From assembly GCA_003648395.1 (NCBI GenBank), contig QMPB01000042.1, positions 1-14,928 of the forward strand: a stretch of 14,928 nucleotides of DNA, in the 5' to 3' direction. A program made the position numbers and the translations under genes. A model generated the notes under the pieces. The model had not been told where the DNA came from, made no database searches, and saw nothing but the letters and a program-made list of their open reading frames with translations. The first letter of the stretch is position 1; each line of letters starts with the position of its first letter. This document shows positions 8,222-13,980 of this stretch, piece by piece. This stretch comes from Bacteroidota bacterium. GTDB taxonomy: Bacteria > Bacteroidota > Bacteroidia > Bacteroidales > UBA1556.

Positions 8222-8252
8222 ATCAAATAACCAATTAATCAAATAACCAATT
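8222..8252 (+). repeat. 15-bp direct tandem repeat before rlmF
   Basis: ATCAAATAACCAATT occurs at 8222-8236 and again at 8238-8252 (16-nt period), ending two bases before the rlmF ATG. It lies where a ribosome would bind, so copy number might affect translation. The motif resembles the A/C-rich stretch before ccmF. Confidence 0.7.
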
Positions 8253-8253
8253 C

Positions 8254-9207
8254 ATGAAAGACTCAAAACAAAAGATTCACCCACGATCAAAGCACAAACA
8301 GAATTATGATTTTAAGAAACTTGTTTTGAGTTGCCCAAAATTAAAAGCTTTTGTCAAGCCAAATCCTTATGGAGTTGATTCCATAGATTTTGCAAATCCA
8401 GAGGCTGTAAAGTTATTGAATACTTCTTTATTAAAACATTTTTACGATATTAAAGAATGGGAAATTCCAAATGGATATTTAATTCCTCCTATACCTGGAA
8501 GAGCTGATTATGTACATCATATTGCAGATTTACTATCAAAATCATATAATAAAGAAATTCCAAAAGGAAAAAATATTAAGGTGCTAGATATTGGCACAGG
8601 CGCTAGTTGTATTTATCCAATTATTGGTAATCATGAGTATGGTTGGAGCTATGTTGCAAGCGAAATTGATAATACTGCTTTTGATGCTGCAACAAGAATT
8701 ATTAATAAAAATAATTTAGCTGGAAAAATCGACTTAAGATTTCAAAAAGAAGAAGATAGTATTTTTAAAGGCGTAATAAATAAAGGAGAATTTTTCGATA
8801 TAAGCACTTGTAATCCTCCTTTTCATTCTTCCTTAGCGGAAGCACAGAAAGCTTCAAAAAGAAAAGTTCGAAATCTTACCAATAAGAGAGTAAAAGAAGT
8901 GGTTTCTAATTTTGGTGGTCAATCTAATGAGCTTTGGTGCGAAGGTGGAGAAAGAAGATTTATTGAGGATATAATTCGGCAGAGTAAATATTATGCTAAC
9001 TCTGTGCTTTGGTTCACCACTCTTGTTTCAAAACAAAGCACTCTTAGGAGTGTGAATTTAGCATTAAAAAAAGCTAGAGTTTACAAAAGCCGTACAATAG
9101 AAATGGGACAAGGAAATAAAAGCAGTAGAATAGTAGCTTGGACTTTCCTTAACCCAGAGAAACAACGACAATTTGTCGAACTAAAGAGTGGTAAATACTT
9201 CAAATAA
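8254..9207 (+). CDS. rlmF: 23S rRNA (adenine(1618)-N(6))-methyltransferase
   Basis: A 317-residue class I SAM-dependent methyltransferase matching RlmF (YbiN; E. coli 308 residues), which methylates N6 of A1618 in 23S rRNA during ribosome assembly. The N-terminal signature is present: HPRSKHKQNYDF (9-20), NPYGVDSIDFANPEAV (37-52) and PPIPGRADYVHH (78-89). The SAM-binding loop is LDIGTGASCIYP (111-122), with acidic Glu137 and Asp139 at the end of the next strand (SEID). The catalytic motif is NPPF (187-190), typical of enzymes that methylate exocyclic amines. The start is set by family alignment and follows a tandem repeat. Probably cotranscribed with ccmF (66-nt gap, no terminator or clear -7 box between), although the two functions are unrelated. 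Confidence 0.95.
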   Translation: MKDSKQKIHPRSKHKQNYDFKKLVLSCPKLKAFVKPNPYGVDSIDFANPEAVKLLNTSLLKHFYDIKEWEIPNGYLIPPIPGRADYVHHIADLLSKSYNKEIPKGKNIKVLDIGTGASCIYPIIGNHEYGWSYVASEIDNTAFDAATRIINKNNLAGKIDLRFQKEEDSIFKGVINKGEFFDISTCNPPFHSSLAEAQKASKRKVRNLTNKRVKEVVSNFGGQSNELWCEGGERRFIEDIIRQSKYYANSVLWFTTLVSKQSTLRSVNLALKKARVYKSRTIEMGQGNKSSRIVAWTFLNPEKQRQFVELKSGKYFK

Positions 9208-9344
9208 CAGTCTAATATATGGCTTTTAACAAATGTTTATGCCATTGTGCAACCTATTCAAACTAGGCTATGTCAGTGTATATAGTTTTAGTTAATAGTG
9301 AAAATCTATTATTGAAAAGATTTTCGGTTTGTTTACACACATAT

Positions 9345-9379
9345 AAGGGTGGTATTTTAAAGAAATGTCACCTTTTTTT
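9345..9379 (+). terminator. Probable terminator after rlmF
   Basis: AAGG(G)TG can pair with CACCTT (six pairs with one bulged G) around a long A/T loop, and seven T follow the stem. The stem is weak and the loop large, so this is tentative. It lies 138 nt past rlmF, just before the convergent small lipoprotein gene. The rest of the 186-nt gap shows no convincing gene. Confidence 0.45.
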
Positions 9380-9393
9380 ATTACCCAAAAGAA

Positions 9394-9621
9394 TTATTTA
9401 CACTCCCACTCTACCCTCTCATCTCCAACTACTACAGGCTCTGCATTCTCAATATCGTTTAGACTTGACCCACAATATTCAATAGCACTTTCTCTATTCA
9501 ATTCTGCTCCCGTATTTTTATCGTAAGTTACTGCTTCACAATTTTTACATTCTGACATAGGCTCACAACCAGCCAATGCAATAAAACTTAACCCGAAACC
9601 TAGATACTTTAAATACTTCAT
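9394..9621 (-). CDS. Small Cys-rich lipoprotein, hypothetical
   Basis: A 75-residue precursor with a short hydrophobic signal (residues 5-18) and lipobox LAGC, Cys19 being the expected lipidated residue. The mature peptide is only about 57 residues and has four more Cys: Cys25 and Cys28 (CKNC), Cys50 (EYCGSSL) and Cys74, the second-last residue (WECK). The even number and the spread suggest two disulfides, or a metal or redox CXXC site. The layout CxxC, an EYCG motif in the middle and a terminal W-x-C-x recalls small uncharacterised lipoproteins of Bacteroidota; this is a recollection, not a search result. It is a single gene, divergent from the next lipoprotein gene. Function unknown. Confidence 0.75.
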   Translation of the reverse strand: MKYLKYLGFGLSFIALAGCEPMSECKNCEAVTYDKNTGAELNRESAIEYCGSSLNDIENAEPVVVGDERVEWECK

Positions 9622-9686
9622 ATTCTTAATCTTAATAACTTAAGCTGCTCTCAAAACAATAAAATGTCTTCAGAATAATATAATTA

Positions 9687-9694
9687 CAAAAATA
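9687..9694 (-). promoter_or_regulatory. Putative -7 promoter box for the small lipoprotein gene
   Basis: On the minus strand this reads TATTTTTG, a full TAnnTTTG match identical to the box before ccmF, 65 nt upstream of the ATG at 9621. Confidence 0.35.
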
Positions 9695-9721
9695 CATTTA
9701 ATTATTCAATCATTTATTTAC

Positions 9722-9729
9722 TAAATTCG
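9722..9729 (+). promoter_or_regulatory. Weak candidate -7 box for the 182-residue lipoprotein gene
   Basis: TAAATTCG differs from TAnnTTTG at one position and ends 20 nt before the ATG at 9750. Spacing to the start resembles that of ccmF. Confidence 0.25.
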
Positions 9730-9749
9730 CCCACTAAATATTAATTTTC

Positions 9750-10298
9750 ATGCGCAAATTTATCCTGTTTATTATTATGTCTACCTTCTACTTACAAGGA
9801 TGCGATAACAAGAATCATACATTAGAATACTTTGATAGTATTTACCTACCAGTGCAAGAATTAATTGACCTTGACACAGAGGTTCAAGAAAGTCTTTTTG
9901 GTCTTTTAGTGAGCGAAGATGAATTAGATTCATTAAATAATAATGATATTGATAATGATTCTAATACTGCTATTTTAGAAAATCAAATTGATAAACTTAA
10001 AGATTTTGTAAAAAAGCAAATTAATAATTTACCAAATATAACTGTAGTTGATGAAGAAGAGAACTTGAAATATTCTTATAAGCACTTACTTGAAAGCTAT
10101 TTGCATGAGATTAATGTAACATGGCCTAAGCTTACCGCAATAATTAATTCAAAAGATATTAGTGATGAAGATATGGATTTCTTTAATGAGCTATTACAAC
10201 AGACTCAATTTAGATTAGATAAGAGTTTAAATCAATTCTACGATATTGCAGAAATATACGCAGGTAAACACAATATTGAAATAGAGAAGATATTATAA
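9750..10298 (+). CDS. Hypothetical helical lipoprotein
   Basis: A 182-residue predicted lipoprotein without a recognised domain. The signal has two basic residues, a hydrophobic core (4-15) and lipobox LQGC (Cys18). The mature part is strongly acidic and looks mostly alpha-helical, with a Asn/Asp-rich stretch at about 62-72 (SLNNNDIDNDSN) that could be a flexible linker, then helices rich in Leu, Gln and Lys to the end. It contains no further Cys. It lies back to back with the 75-residue lipoprotein gene and tail to tail (23 nt) with the 599-residue secreted-protein gene, so it is probably transcribed alone. The function is unknown. Confidence 0.8.
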   Translation: MRKFILFIIMSTFYLQGCDNKNHTLEYFDSIYLPVQELIDLDTEVQESLFGLLVSEDELDSLNNNDIDNDSNTAILENQIDKLKDFVKKQINNLPNITVVDEEENLKYSYKHLLESYLHEINVTWPKLTAIINSKDISDEDMDFFNELLQQTQFRLDKSLNQFYDIAEIYAGKHNIEIEKIL

Positions 10299-10321
10299 AA
10301 ACCATACTAGTTTATAGTCAC

Positions 10322-12121
10322 TTATCTAATTTCGTATTCATAATCGTGTCGTACCCCACTATCCTTATACTCTTCATAGCTAAGATAGTCACTCTCAAGC
10401 AATCCTTTTGAATTATAAAAATAAGTACGATAAATAGTTCCTGAAGCATCATAAGTTGAAGAAGTAATCAATTTTCCTAATCCATCATACGAATAGCTCC
10501 TTACCGATAGTTTTTCTCCTTTACTGTTCTCTTTAAGCTCCTGAATAACATTTCCCTGTCCGTTATAATTTATTGTAATAATGTAATAATCTAAACTATC
10601 ACCAATTATTGTTTGTAAAGAATCTTGAATTCTATTTCCTTTAATATCGTAGGTATAATAGTGAGCTTCAATCTTTTTAGAAGAATAGTTATACTTAACA
10701 CTTGAAAGCAGATTGCGCTTTTCATCGTATTTCAAAGTATCATTATATATTTTTCCGTAATTATCACAATTAAACTGACATTGATAATTAGAAAGAATAT
10801 TTAGTCCTTTAATGTCATATTCAAATTCTGTTAATTCTTGAATTTTGTCATTTAAAAAAGTCATCTTTTTAATTAATTTATCACCAGCATCATCAAAAAT
10901 ATATTTTGTTTCTTTCTTAGTTTTAGGTGAAATCTCTTCTTTTTCAGAAATCATATTTCCAAATACATCATATTTTTTTCTACTTTCAATTGCTCGTATT
11001 GAAGAATCTTTATCCTCTGATCTATATATTATTACCGACTTTATATTATTAGTTTTAATATTTGTTTTAGCAATCATTTTATTTATCTCAGCCCTAGAAT
11101 ACATACTTTCTGTCATTAAAGAAAGGGCTAATGGAACTTGTACAGCATTAGGATATGTAAACAAAAAATCTTCATAAGCCTCATTAGTATTAATTAATTT
11201 TACTTCAACAAAGGCCAAAGAATCTCTAATTTTAACCACTTCCCAAAGTTTTTTTGATTTAGGATATGTATCAATGAATTTATTGCAAATTGGGATAACT
11301 TCAAATTTCAAAACATTATTAAAAGCATTTTCTTCGCCTTTTTTAATTAATAAATCAGACTTTGGAGAATTTGGATATTTTGAAATAAAACTTGAGAAAG
11401 CTTCATTAGTATTTATATTTAAAGCATGTTGATATTCAAGCTCAACAATTAAACTCTTTGCACTATCAATTTGAGGAGCTCCACTATAATTAGTGATAAA
11501 CGCCTCATATCCATCAACTTCGTTTCTACTTATACACGAATTCCAAGCTAGTTGATAAAGGTTACTTTGTGCAAGATTTACCTGTTTTGCATTCGGATAG
11601 TCCTTTATAAATGCCTTAAAAGCAGAAATAGTATTAAAACTAGCAGCCTTATTATAAGCTAAAGAATCGCGTAATAACAAAGCTTCTTTCTTAAAACTAG
11701 TATTGGGGCATTTATCAATGAATTCTTGTATGCTTTTAGCATTATTACTCTTTAGTAGCATACTAAAAAGCTTCTTATCAATGGTGATTTTTTCTTTATT
11801 TATAATGTCTTCAGTTAAATATCCAGAGTATTTTTTCTTAAATTTCTCATCATATTCACCCCAATTTTCCTTTGCATTATTTATACTAGCACAAGCTTTA
11901 TACATATCTTCAATTCTTAAGCTTGTAGAACGGTATACTACTGCCATTCCGTAATTTCCCAATGATTTTGTATTCACACTCTGCTGAGCCTGCTGAAATC
12001 CAATTCTTGCAGAAGTATAATTTTTTTCCTCTAAAGCTTTGAAAGTCTTTTTATAGTTTTGAGCAAAAGCTTTGCTACCTATCGATAGAACTAATATTAG
12101 AATAAATACATATTTAGCCAT
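10322..12121 (-). CDS. Secreted protein with 37-residue TPR-like repeats and YD-like repeats
   Basis: A 599-residue exported protein of unknown function. Residues 1-20 form a signal peptide (cleavage likely after AFA, before Gln21). Residues about 25-95 look like a TPR helix pair (FKALEEKNYTSARIGFQQAQ). Then come six repeats in strict register, with the core F-I-x-x-Y-P-N-(A/S) at residues 134, 171, 208, 245, 282 and 319, exactly 37 apart; each is likely a helix pair resembling TPR or BamD/YbgF repeats. From about 380 the protein changes to beta-rich repeats with YD-like cores (KYDVFGN, FEYDIKGL, TYDIKGNRI, SYDGLGKLI, FYNSKGLL), as in RHS/YD proteins. The architecture suggests a periplasmic or surface binding scaffold; no enzymatic motif is visible. 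A -7 box lies just upstream, and the gene is divergent from rnpA. The gene ends 23 nt from the convergent lipoprotein gene, with no clear terminator between. Confidence 0.85.
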   Translation of the reverse strand: MAKYVFILILVLSIGSKAFAQNYKKTFKALEEKNYTSARIGFQQAQQSVNTKSLGNYGMAVVYRSTSLRIEDMYKACASINNAKENWGEYDEKFKKKYSGYLTEDIINKEKITIDKKLFSMLLKSNNAKSIQEFIDKCPNTSFKKEALLLRDSLAYNKAASFNTISAFKAFIKDYPNAKQVNLAQSNLYQLAWNSCISRNEVDGYEAFITNYSGAPQIDSAKSLIVELEYQHALNINTNEAFSSFISKYPNSPKSDLLIKKGEENAFNNVLKFEVIPICNKFIDTYPKSKKLWEVVKIRDSLAFVEVKLINTNEAYEDFLFTYPNAVQVPLALSLMTESMYSRAEINKMIAKTNIKTNNIKSVIIYRSEDKDSSIRAIESRKKYDVFGNMISEKEEISPKTKKETKYIFDDAGDKLIKKMTFLNDKIQELTEFEYDIKGLNILSNYQCQFNCDNYGKIYNDTLKYDEKRNLLSSVKYNYSSKKIEAHYYTYDIKGNRIQDSLQTIIGDSLDYYIITINYNGQGNVIQELKENSKGEKLSVRSYSYDGLGKLITSSTYDASGTIYRTYFYNSKGLLESDYLSYEEYKDSGVRHDYEYEIR

Positions 12122-12147
12122 AATACAATATTTGAAAATTTGTATTA

Positions 12148-12155
12148 CAAATGTA
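12148..12155 (-). promoter_or_regulatory. Putative -7 promoter box for the 599-residue protein gene
   Basis: On the minus strand this reads TACATTTG, identical to the box at 456-463 and a full TAnnTTTG match, 26 nt upstream of the ATG at 12121. Confidence 0.45.
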
Positions 12156-12248
12156 TATTGAATTAAATAATGAAATTGCTTAATGCAATATACTAACTAA
12201 CAATGGGTTTTTAAAAACTATTAGGTTTAAGGACGTAATTTATTTAAC

Positions 12249-12256
12249 TACTTTTG
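12249..12256 (+). promoter_or_regulatory. Putative -7 promoter box immediately before rnpA
   Basis: TACTTTTG is a full TAnnTTTG match ending only 5 nt before the rnpA ATG at 12262. If used, transcription would start at or within a few bases of the start codon, giving a leaderless or nearly leaderless mRNA. No clear -33 TTTG is seen. Confidence 0.45.
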
Positions 12257-12261
12257 CCACG

Positions 12262-12648
12262 ATGAATCAAAAGCTAACAAAACAAGAGCGACTTTATAGA
12301 AAGAAGGAAATTGGTTTTCTTTTTGAAGAAGGGAAGTCTTCATTTTCATATCCATATAAGATTAAATGGCATGAGACTGATATTCCTCAAAATGGTATTC
12401 CTGCACAAATTCTTATTAGTGTTAGTAAGCGTAGCTTTAAGAAAGCTGTTAGTAGGAATAAAATTAAAAGACTAATAAAAGAAGCATATCGCACTCAAAA
12501 ACATCAACTTTGGGAGGCGCTTAAGGGCAGAGAAAATCAGATTCATATTGCAATAATTTATATTGATAAGGTAGAAAATGATTTTGCTTTTCATCAAAAA
12601 GCTATTGGCAAATTATTGCGCAAAATGATAGAAGAATTGAATAAATAG
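12262..12648 (+). CDS. rnpA: Ribonuclease P protein component
   Basis: A 128-residue, strongly basic protein of the RnpA family, the protein subunit that helps the RNase P RNA bind and cut the 5' leader of pre-tRNAs. The signature RNR region is clear: SKRSFKKAVSRNKIKRLIKE (55-74) with Arg65, Asn66, Lys69 and Arg70, followed by AYR. The N-terminal helix with the usual start (LTKQERLYRKKEIGFLFEEG) and the central beta strand (AQILISVS) are present, and the length is normal. rpmH, often adjacent in other phyla, is not here. The GNAT gene starts 31 nt downstream and is probably cotranscribed. A -7 box almost touching the ATG suggests a very short leader. Confidence 0.95.
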   Translation: MNQKLTKQERLYRKKEIGFLFEEGKSSFSYPYKIKWHETDIPQNGIPAQILISVSKRSFKKAVSRNKIKRLIKEAYRTQKHQLWEALKGRENQIHIAIIYIDKVENDFAFHQKAIGKLLRKMIEELNK

Positions 12649-12679
12649 AACTGTTAAGTCATTATACTGATATTGTTAT

Positions 12680-13150
12680 ATGAGTAAAATTATTAAGTTT
12701 AATTATAGTAATAAGGAATTGCATAAAATTGCAATGGAAATTAGGATAAAAGTTTTTGTTGACGAACAGAAAGTACCCATAGAAATTGAAGAGGAGTTTG
12801 AAGAAGAGTCTACACATTTTCTTATATACCATAGACGGAAAGTAGCAGGAACGGCAAGATATCGTAGAACAGATAATGGAATAAAGTTTGAAAGATTTGC
12901 TTTTCTAAAGGAGGTTAGAGGCAAAGGCCTTGGCTATGATATTCTCAGATATATGCTAAATGATGTAAAACCATTTACTCAAAATATTTACCTTAATGCT
13001 CAGATTACAGCAGTAGATTTTTATAAAAAAAGTGGTTTTATTATCAGTGGTGAAAAGTTTGACGAAGGAGGAATTATTCATTACCCAATGACCTACGAAG
13101 CTCCAGATATACTTTCTAAAGCGTTGGAAAAAGCAATTTGCAGAAGGTAA
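12680..13150 (+). CDS. GNAT family N-acetyltransferase
   Basis: A 156-residue single-domain GNAT protein of the ElaA/YjcF-like group. The N-terminal motif RIKVFVDEQKVPIEIEEEF (22-40), with Val-Phe-Val-x-Glu-Gln, is typical of this group. His46 follows in the STHFLIY strand. The acetyl-CoA pyrophosphate-binding loop is VRGKGLG (79-85), matching (Q/R)xxGx(G/A), and the motif-B end AVDFYKKSGF (111-120) is standard. The enzyme should transfer acetyl from acetyl-CoA to an amine; the substrate cannot be told. It follows rnpA by 31 nt with no promoter or terminator seen between, so it likely shares the rnpA transcript. Downstream lies the repeat cluster and a candidate hairpin, but no clear terminator. 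Confidence 0.92.
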   Translation: MSKIIKFNYSNKELHKIAMEIRIKVFVDEQKVPIEIEEEFEEESTHFLIYHRRKVAGTARYRRTDNGIKFERFAFLKEVRGKGLGYDILRYMLNDVKPFTQNIYLNAQITAVDFYKKSGFIISGEKFDEGGIIHYPMTYEAPDILSKALEKAICRR

Positions 13151-13188
13151 TGAGTAAAACAGTTATTCCAATCTAACGAAGTCAGAAC

Positions 13189-13277
13189 GTCAGACTGAGT
13201 GTTTTTTGGCTTGGTCTTCGATACAATGCTTCCTTTGGTCGCATCACTCAGCCTGACAGCCAAAAAATGTATCGAAG
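13189..13277 (+). repeat. Interspersed hairpin element 1 (outer copy, contains another copy)
   Basis: Starts with the 13-nt box GTCAGACTGAGTG (13189-13201). A perfect 10-bp stem follows: TTTTTTGGCT (13202-13211) with AGCCAAAAAA (13258-13267). It ends with the 10-nt box TGTATCGAAG (13268-13277). The loop is TGGT plus 42 nt that form a second complete element on the opposite strand (13216-13257). Without that insert the loop would be a tetraloop, as in the other copies. The T-rich arm is 5' and the A-rich arm 3' on this strand, so there is no terminator-like T run after the stem. Confidence 0.8.
13216..13257 (-). repeat. Interspersed hairpin element nested in element 1
   Basis: On the minus strand: box GTCAGGCTGAGTG (13257-13245, one change from consensus), a small hairpin (ATGC/GCAT with inner CC/GG pairs) and box TGTATCGAAG (13225-13216). 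It begins directly after the TGGT of the outer loop and ends directly before the outer 3' arm. Confidence 0.78.
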
Positions 13278-13325
13278 CATGACGAAGTCGAGTAGTCAAC
13301 TCGTCTGGAATAAGAGTATTATATG

Positions 13326-13372
13326 AAGCGGTCAAGAATGACCGCTTTACGTTCAAAATCACTCAGTCTAAC
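13326..13372 (-). repeat. Half element on the minus strand with 9-bp hairpin
   Basis: On the minus strand the variant box GTTAGACTGAGTG (13372-13360) is followed 12 nt later by a perfect 9-bp hairpin with a tetraloop: plus-strand AAGCGGTCA (13326-13334), AGAA, TGACCGCTT (13339-13347). The 10-nt end box is missing. The hairpin could also weakly terminate the rnpA-GNAT transcript, but only TTT at most follows it. Confidence 0.55.
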
Positions 13373-13376
13373 AAAG

Positions 13377-13486
13377 TAATACCATTTGTATTTCAAAGCT
13401 GCTGGTATTATGCCGACTTAGAAGCAATGCTAATATATGAATGCAATGAATAATATCGGCAAGTTTGCTTCTTAATCGGTATAATA
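13377..13486. repeat. MITE-like insert of about 100 bp flanked by TAATA
   Basis: TAATA at 13377-13381 and 13482-13486 flanks a 100-nt segment lying between a minus-strand box (13360-13372) and a plus-strand box (13489-13501). At 13912-13922 the equivalent boxes are separated by only 11 nt. Inside, 13404-13427 and 13465-13488 form a 24-nt imperfect inverted repeat (20 of 24 paired), and TAATACCA (13377-13384) pairs with TGGTATTA (13403-13410). No ORF. The reading as an insertion is inferred. Confidence 0.45.
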
Positions 13487-13488
13487 AC

Positions 13489-13514
13489 GTCAGACTGAGT
13501 GTTTTGCAGTAAAT
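13489..13514 (+). repeat. Truncated hairpin element (5' half)
   Basis: Box GTCAGACTGAGTG (13489-13501) followed by TTTTGCAGTAAAT (13502-13514), which equals the 5' arm of the element at 13923-13980. It is cut after the arm, and the next complete element begins two bases later. Confidence 0.7.
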
Positions 13515-13515
13515 A

Positions 13516-13569
13516 GTCAGACTGAGTGTTTTTGAGTAGCCTTTTCAGGCACTCAAAAATGTATCGAAG
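13516..13569 (+). repeat. Interspersed hairpin element 2
   Basis: Box GTCAGACTGAGTG (13516-13528), arm TTTTTGAGT then bulged A and GCCT, tetraloop TTTC (13543-13546), arm AGGC then ACTCAAAAA, end box TGTATCGAAG (13560-13569). Thirteen base pairs with one bulge. It ends 15 nt before the stop codon of the minus-strand GldL-like gene. Confidence 0.82.
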
Positions 13570-13584
13570 GCTAATACTTAAAAG

Positions 13585-13758
13585 TTACTTCTTACCATAT
13601 TTGTAAATAGCCATAAAAGGCACTGCAAATAATGCTAAACCGGCTAAGCCAAATACTAAACCTGAATTTGCTCCTGGCCAATGCATAATTTTAAATAAAA
13701 TAGCTAGTAAAGTTAAACTTGTGAATAAACTTCCAGTGATATAAGCTGCTAATTTCAT
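13585..13758 (-). CDS. Small GldL-like membrane protein
   Basis: A 57-residue protein read on the minus strand from ATG 13758 to TAA 13585. It starts MKLAAYITGS, has two hydrophobic segments (about 5-23 and 32-52) and ends in a basic tail (KYGKK). Between and into the second helix it carries LFKIMHWPGANSGLVFGLAG (residues 21-40). The (F/K)KIMHWPGA motif is characteristic of the N-terminal membrane region of GldL, the T9SS and gliding motor component, and of small uncharacterised Bacteroidota membrane proteins. The large cytoplasmic part of GldL is absent, so this is not GldL itself. No gldK, M or N gene is near. It lies alone between hairpin-element copies, with a T9SS-substrate gene upstream on the same strand 233 nt away. 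The length suits a complete small protein; function unknown. Confidence 0.8.
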   Translation of the reverse strand: MKLAAYITGSLFTSLTLLAILFKIMHWPGANSGLVFGLAGLALFAVPFMAIYKYGKK

Positions 13759-13869
13759 AATAATAGTTTACTTATTTTACCTACTCATTTGGCTTTTCGG
13801 TTTCCGCCTTGTTTTTATCTTATTTCTGACTCTAAATATAAATAATGCTTCGTTATTAATTTTTCTCTG

Positions 13870-13911
13870 CCTTCGGCTGGACATTCTTCATCCAGAATCA
13901 CTCAGTCTGAC
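13870..13911 (-). repeat. Degenerate hairpin element on the minus strand
   Basis: On the minus strand: box GTCAGACTGAGTG (13911-13899), a short hairpin (CTGGA with TCCAG) and CCGAAGG where the other copies end in CGAAGG. It is head to head with the element at 13923-13980, with an 11-nt spacer. Confidence 0.55.
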
Positions 13912-13922
13912 TAAGTAATAAC

Positions 13923-13980
13923 GTCAGACTGAGCGTTTTGCAGTAAATGGCGCAAGCTATTTACTAAAAATGTATCGAAG
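13923..13980 (+). repeat. Interspersed hairpin element 3
   Basis: Box GTCAGACTGAGCG (13923-13935), TTTT, a GC bulge, arm AGTAAATGGC (13942-13951), tetraloop GCAA of GNRA type (13952-13955), arm GCTATTTACT (13956-13965), A run and end box TGTATCGAAG (13971-13980). It ends 11 nt from the stop codon of the minus-strand T9SS-substrate gene. Read from that gene it has no T run after the stem, so it does not look like an intrinsic terminator. Confidence 0.82.

Noticed and set aside
9270..9485. 71-codon plus-strand reading frame after rlmF
   Set aside because: It overlaps the terminator and the 3' end of the convergent lipoprotein gene, and its sequence has no family-like features.
13093..13362. 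89-codon minus-strand frame across the GNAT 3' end and the repeats
   Set aside because: Composed of repeat sequence and antisense GNAT; no independent evidence of coding.
13516..13980. Hairpin elements as intrinsic terminators
   Set aside because: The T run precedes the stem and the A run follows it on the plus strand, and the minus strand has the same pattern, with no terminal T run after the stem.
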